NCBI GenBank assembly: GCA_000310025.1
Contig: FN649730.1
Location: 1,722,995 to 1,733,725, forward strand
Length of the DNA stretch: 10,731 bases
Source: Ectocarpus siliculosus
Taxonomy: Eukaryota; Sar; Phaeophyceae; Ectocarpales; Ectocarpaceae
Reading direction: 5' to 3'
Position numbers and translations under genes: made by a program. Below, piece by piece: positions 7,472-10,731 of this stretch. Numbering within the stretch: the first letter of the stretch is position 1; every line of letters starts with the position of its first letter. The notes under the pieces were generated by a model, which saw nothing but the letters and a program-made list of their open reading frames with translations, had not been told where the DNA came from and ran no database searches.

Positions 7472-7857
7472 AGACGAAAAACTCGCGGAGTGCTTTGCAG
7501 ACGACGGGGGCGCTCTTGTCCTTGAGAAACTTCAGAACGCCGAAGTTGGTGTAGTCGTCGACGATGCACATGACGTAGGTGGAGCCGCCCGCCGCACGCG
7601 GGAGCGGCCCCCGCTAGATCGGCAAAAAAACGCTGGAGGGGACGAACAGCGGTAGACGAGGTAGTCCGAGCGATAGCCTTTCGAATACCCTTGCCAACAG
7701 CACACCCGCCGCAGAACACCCTCTTCCCCGTCGGCTTGATGCCCATCTGCCGCGCCGTCTCGCGAATGAGGTCGTCGTGGGCATGGCCGAGTGCAACGTG
7801 GAGATCGTTAAAATCCATTGCGAGCGGCATACCTGGGCGCATGAGAGCCAACGCCGA
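7472..7857 (-). pseudogene. pol: Integrase fragment: HHCC finger and first part of the catalytic core
   Basis: Integrase joins element DNA to the host chromosome. The pre-integrase zinc finger is intact: HVALGH (His codons from 7800 and 7785) and CGGC (Cys codons from 7713 and 7704), the copia H-X4-H...C-X2-C pattern. The core starts with RFFADLAG, whose Asp (7620-7618) is the first catalytic residue. A frameshift at about 7595-7603 moves the frame; in the new frame the conserved but non-catalytic IVDDYTNFGVLKFLKDKS motif follows, then CKALREFFVSL. The sequence then hits the inversion boundary at 7471. The second catalytic Asp (TDNG-type motif), the catalytic Glu and the C-terminal domain are not found anywhere in the window, including the linker on the other side of the inverted block. 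So the element also lost DNA here. Confidence 0.88.
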
Positions 7858-8058
7858 TCCGCGTCCAGCGCCGTCGCCGCTGATGCCGCCCCCACCGCCG
7901 TTGCCGTCGCCGCCGCCGTTTCCAACATCACCGCCGCCGCCCCTGATACCCCCGCCGCTGTGGCCGCCGCCACTCCCAACGCCTCCACCACCGGTGAGGC
8001 CGCCGCCACCGCTGCCGCCGCCGCCGCCGCCGCCGCCGCCGTTGTGACCGCCACCGAA
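7858..8058 (-). other. Glycine-rich tract between protease and integrase finger
   Basis: About 67 residues, nearly two thirds glycine with scattered Ser, Asp, Asn, His and Val, lie in frame between the protease and the HVALGH finger. The DNA is built from GGC/GGT/GGG codons (CCGCCG as written), so replication slippage could have expanded it. Copia polyproteins normally have only a short spacer here. The frame is preserved across the whole tract, which suggests expansion happened in triplets while the protein was still functional. G-runs on the minus strand could form quadruplexes (inference). Confidence 0.7.
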
Positions 8059-8160
8059 ATGAACGGCACCCCAGCGGCCAGCGGCGCCGACGCGGGCAGT
8101 GCGGGCATCAACGAGGGGGGGAACACGGGTGGCCTGCGTGTAATTTCCATGCTTTGTCTT

Positions 8161-8490
8161 GAGGAATTTAGTGCGGCCGTCTAGCATGCGAGAACCGGCG
8201 TCGAAGAGGGTGATCTCGGAGGGCTCTTGCATGACGTTGAACGACATCAGGTGGTAAGCAAGGCGAGGAACAACGGCAACGTCGTGCAGGGTGATACGAA
8301 CGTCGCCGTGGTCGCCCCGCAGCACTAGGTCTAGCGAGCCGTACCCAATGACTTCAGCGGGGTCACCGGTGGCAACATCGATGTATCGTTCAGCGAGCGA
8401 AGGTGGGCGCAAGTTGTACACGAAGTCGGTGCTGCTAGTGCTGTGGGTAGACGCGGCACTATCACCAACCCACCAGTCGGTACGCCCAGA
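8161..8490 (-). CDS. pol: Aspartic protease domain of copia gag-pol (no visible break)
   Basis: This protease cuts the polyprotein into its parts. The active site reads WWVGDSAASTHS, with the catalytic Asp at 8463-8461. The family pattern is W-x-x-D-S-G-A-(S/T)-x-H, so the usual Gly after Ser is Ala here, a one-base change that would probably weaken the active site. Further typical strands follow: IDVATGDPAEVIGYGSLDL, RITLHDVAVVPRLAYHLMSF and the GNYTQATRV region. The domain lies in the same uninterrupted frame as the zinc knuckles (from 9588 down to about 7600), so it is the best preserved part of the element. The copia protease is normally part of a gag-pol polyprotein and not a separate gene. 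Confidence 0.82.
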
Positions 8491-9138
8491 CGCCGACAGC
8501 AAAGTGGGGACAGGGGCCGGCGGATACGCTACAGGGTGACGGTGTTGGCAGAAAACGTGAAGAGCATTACGATCGGGGGGGGGACCTACCGGCTCTACTG
8601 TGCCGTACGAACCGGCATGACCATCCCCCCCTACTCCATCAACGCATTCACCCTCACCGCCACTGACCTGTGTATCCACGCCGGAAGCATCCCCCCACGC
8701 GCGGCCCTCCTGCTGTTGCAGCTGCTGCTGCGGCTCCTGCTGCCCATCACCCACAGAAAACCGGACCCCACTACCGGCTCCACCCACCGAGCCAAGCTGA
8801 TTTTCCGGCTGCTGCTGCTGGGGCACACCACCATAGCCGCTGCCGCCAGAACCCTGCCATGGCTGCACACCTCCGCTGGAACCATCCTGATGCACCACGG
8901 CAAGGTGCTGCTGCGGAAGAGGCGCCGACACGGGCCAATGGTGCGCTATCGACCCGTTTACACAACTTGCCGAATACCCCGACTCCGCGCTGTTGAGATG
9001 GGAGTGCTGGGGGAAAGGCTGCTGCGAGAAAGGCTGGTAAGGTGGGGGCATGACGGCGTTGAGGTGGGGTACCTGAGACGTGTTGGCCGCCGCGTGTTGG
9101 CGCGGCGGCTGCTGCAGATTGTTGGATGTGTTAAATTT

Positions 9139-9180
9139 GCAGTTGCGCGCCGTGTGGCCGGGTTCACCACAAATAGAACA
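9139..9180 (-). other. gag: Second CCHC zinc knuckle of gag
   Basis: CSICGEPGHTARNC fits C-X2-C-X4-H-X4-C exactly. It is the nucleocapsid RNA-binding motif. Confidence 0.93.
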
Positions 9181-9207
9181 CCTACCATAAAATCGCGGAG
9201 GAGCCTG

Positions 9208-9249
9208 GCAGATGATGGCCGTGTGCCCGACATTACCGCAGCGACCACA
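9208..9249 (-). other. gag: First CCHC zinc knuckle of gag
   Basis: CGRCGNVGHTAIIC fits C-X2-C-X4-H-X4-C exactly. A pair of knuckles 27 bases apart is present, where many copia gag proteins have only one. Confidence 0.93.
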
Positions 9250-10556
9250 CATGGGCACGGCGCACATCGGTGATCCCGGGGGAATGGGGGACGGCTCCTG
9301 CGGCCACGCTGCGTTCCGCCCGGGGTCCCTGGGGCCACCCGGAACGAAGCCCATCGCCATCGCGGGAGTGAACTGCTGGGGCTGCTGCTGCTGCTGGGGC
9401 TGCTGCTGCTGAAACGTCTGCTGCGGAAAATGCTGAGGGAATCTCCGTTGATACTGGTGCTGCGGCGCCTGCTGCTGAAACGACTGTTGCGGCTGCTGCT
9501 GCTGCGGGCGATAGCCCCCGTTGTACTCTCCCTGAGTCCCTCCTCCCCACCCCGGCTGCTGCTGCCCACCTCTACCCTGTTGTCTGCCTTAGGAAAACCC
9601 ACCGGTCCTCCGCTGCGGACCACCACCGCCGTCGCCACCACCGCCGTTACCGTTGGGCCGTGAATTTCCGCCGAAACGGAGAGCGTGCGGGTCGCCAGCC
9701 GGCGCGGCCGTCCGCTGCGCACGATCACCGAGATTTTTCTCAATGTGGTGGCTACGCACAAGAATCTCCAAGCTTCTGCGTGTGAGCGTGTGATCATGCA
9801 TGAGCACGGTCTTAACCTGTTCGTAGTCTGCCGAGAGGCTTCTACGTAGAGTCGCAAGGACCTCACTTTCCGGGATTTCATAACCGTTGACAGCGCGAAG
9901 CGTATTCAGCACATTGTTAAACCTCAGAGTACTCCTGCGGGTCCTCTCCGAGCTACATCTTCATGTTGGCGAGAGACAACTTCAGGGCCTCCTTCTCAGA
10001 GCTACTCATCGGAAGACAAAACTCCTGGGCAGCCTCCCATGCCCCCGACACATTCCAAGAATTGTCGATTGGAATTTCGCTCCCTTTGTGGCTCGCCTCA
10101 GATAATCGAACGCACGCTCATGATCACGCACACGCTTCTCACTGTAAAATCTGATGTTCTCGCTCCTGGAGGTGTGGATGAGCCAGATTCGTTGATCAGG
10201 ACTCGCCGGCGGGGCGAGTGTGTGCCCAAGATCTTCGCCGGCGAGGAAGACCTCGAATATCGTCTTGAAGAGCGGGAAGTTGCCGTCGTACACTGGTGGT
10301 TTGGGGTCCCTGTACTGCTGTTGCACTGGACCATCTCGAAAAGAAGTAGCCGCTCCCCCGGCTCCAAAGGTGTCCGCCCCCCCGGCTGCTCCACCCCTAT
10401 AATACCCCGACGCATACCCAGCGTCATCCACCCTATCTCTAGTAGCGTCCCCCGCTGAAATCCGCTCCTCTGCCTCCTCAATTCTCCTCCGTAACTCCGC
10501 ATTCTCGGCTGCCGCTTTCTTCTTCCTTCTTCTAACTCTCTTTCTCTTTCCGTCAT

Positions 10557-10597
10557 CGCTGTACCAACACCTGGCCTAGCTAGGCTCCACGATATCG
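10557..10597 (-). other. Leader between the 5' LTR and gag (expected primer-binding region)
   Basis: Only 41 bases separate the LTR end from the gag ATG. The tRNA primer-binding site should start here, but the common copia form (TGGTATCAGAGC, initiator Met tRNA) is absent; ATATCGTGGAGCC is only a poor relative. The leader holds two perfect palindromes, CGATATCG (10590-10597) and CCTAGCTAGG (10575-10584). The primer may be another tRNA or an internal tRNA fragment. Confidence 0.45.
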
Positions 10598-10731
10598 TGT
10601 TAGTGCACTGCCGCCCTCAGCGGTCTGTGGTGTTGAGACTGGGGACTATGTTATCCCAGGAACAGCAGATGAAAAAGGACCATGTATTGTATATATTCGT
10701 CACGCAAGCCCCTCAGGCAAGTGAGCTCGTG
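10598..10731 (-). repeat. 5' LTR of the retrotransposon (cut by the window edge)
   Basis: The 134 bases match 4279-4424. There are three substitutions (GGAGA/GGGGA, ACCGC/ACAGC, CAAAC/CAAGC) and TA3 in place of TA9. The inner boundary at 10598 is firm; the outer end is beyond the window. Confidence 0.88.

Larger units (their letters stand above)
9100..10556 (-). pseudogene. gag: Gag: capsid-like domain, Q/P-rich region and CCHC nucleocapsid (damaged)
   Basis: Gag forms the virus-like particle and binds element RNA. The best start is the ATG at 10556, giving MTERERELEE. After a frameshift in the purine run near 10520 the frame continues as a charged, helix-prone segment (ENAELRRRIEEAEERI). 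Next come KPPVYDGNFPLFK and the copia-type gag domain (UBN2-like): SWNVSGAWEAAQEFCLP, SSSEKEALKLSLANM, LGEDPQEY, FNNVLNTLRAVNGYEIPESE and TRRSLEILVRSHHIEKNLGD. Breaks: a frameshift at about 10082-10087, TAG at 9953-9955, a frameshift at about 9927-9931 and TAA at 9589-9591. A Gln/Pro-rich region (9360-9585) leads to the zinc knuckles, after which the frame runs on into protease as one gag-pol reading frame. Confidence 0.85.
4279..10731 (-). mobile_element. Degenerate Ty1/copia-type LTR retrotransposon, internally rearranged, 5' end cut by the window
   Basis: The same sequence starting TGTTAGTGCACTGCCG begins at 4279 and at 10598, giving two LTRs in direct orientation that bound about 6 kb. 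Reading from right to left on the minus strand, the interior encodes gag, two CCHC knuckles, an aspartic protease, integrase, reverse transcriptase and RNase H. Integrase before reverse transcriptase is the order that defines Ty1/copia (Pseudoviridae) rather than Ty3/gypsy. Lesions: frameshifts near 10520, 10085, 9929, 7600, 7299, 5959 and 5545; in-frame stops at 9953-9955, 9589-9591 and 6909-6911; loss of the rest of integrase; and inversion of the reverse transcriptase block (6243-7471). It cannot move by itself. Lengths and motifs are read directly from the sequence; the family assignment rests on domain order and motifs. Confidence 0.93.

Noticed and set aside
8695-9120. Dense CTG/CAG repeats, considered as a microsatellite or CRISPR-like array
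   Set aside because: They encode an in-frame Gln/Pro-rich spacer of the gag-pol frame on the minus strand and have no regular repeat-spacer structure.
7691-9273. Plus-strand open frames over the gag-protease-integrase region
   Set aside because: They are shadows of the minus-strand gag-pol frame. Their Pro-, Ala- or Leu-rich translations come from complementing Gly- and Gln-rich codons.

Overview
The window looks like nuclear DNA of a eukaryote with a GC-rich, CAG/CTG-rich genome. A brown alga or related stramenopile is my best guess, from the scattered CAG and GCC trinucleotide patches, the long gene-poor stretches and the style of the retroelement proteins. This is inference; nothing in the window fixes the species. 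There are no bacterial-type operons, and I found no CRISPR array, rRNA or convincing tRNA.

Layout. Positions 1-180 may hold the last coding segment of a gene that starts before the window (weak evidence). Positions 181-3634 contain no gene I can support. Positions 3635-3855 are a short non-autonomous DNA transposon (MITE-like): two 55-base inverted arms matching at 54 of 55 positions, with TA at both outer ends. Positions 3856-4278 are plain flank.

From 4279 to the right edge lies one degenerate Ty1/copia-type LTR retrotransposon read on the minus strand. Its 5' LTR is at the right edge (10598 onward, cut by the window) and its 3' LTR is on the left (from 4279). In element order it carries gag (coiled-coil-like N terminus, copia-type gag domain, Q/P-rich region, two CCHC zinc knuckles), an aspartic protease, an unusual glycine-rich tract, an integrase HHCC finger with the first part of the integrase core, then reverse transcriptase, RNase H and an AT-rich 3' tail. 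The copy is dead: it has several frameshifts, in-frame stops, and an integrase that stops before its second catalytic Asp and its Glu.

The most striking point is that the reverse transcriptase block (about 6259-7455) sits in the opposite orientation to the rest of the element. It is bounded by a perfect 16-base inverted repeat (6243-6258 and 7456-7471). That repeat codes for the same short KNLGE motif at the end of the inverted block and at the start of the RNase H part. An internal inversion between two short inverted repeats inside the element explains this simply. I see no cellular pathway or defence system here; the interest lies in the structure of the rearranged transposon, its AT-rich 3' open frame, and the MITE.
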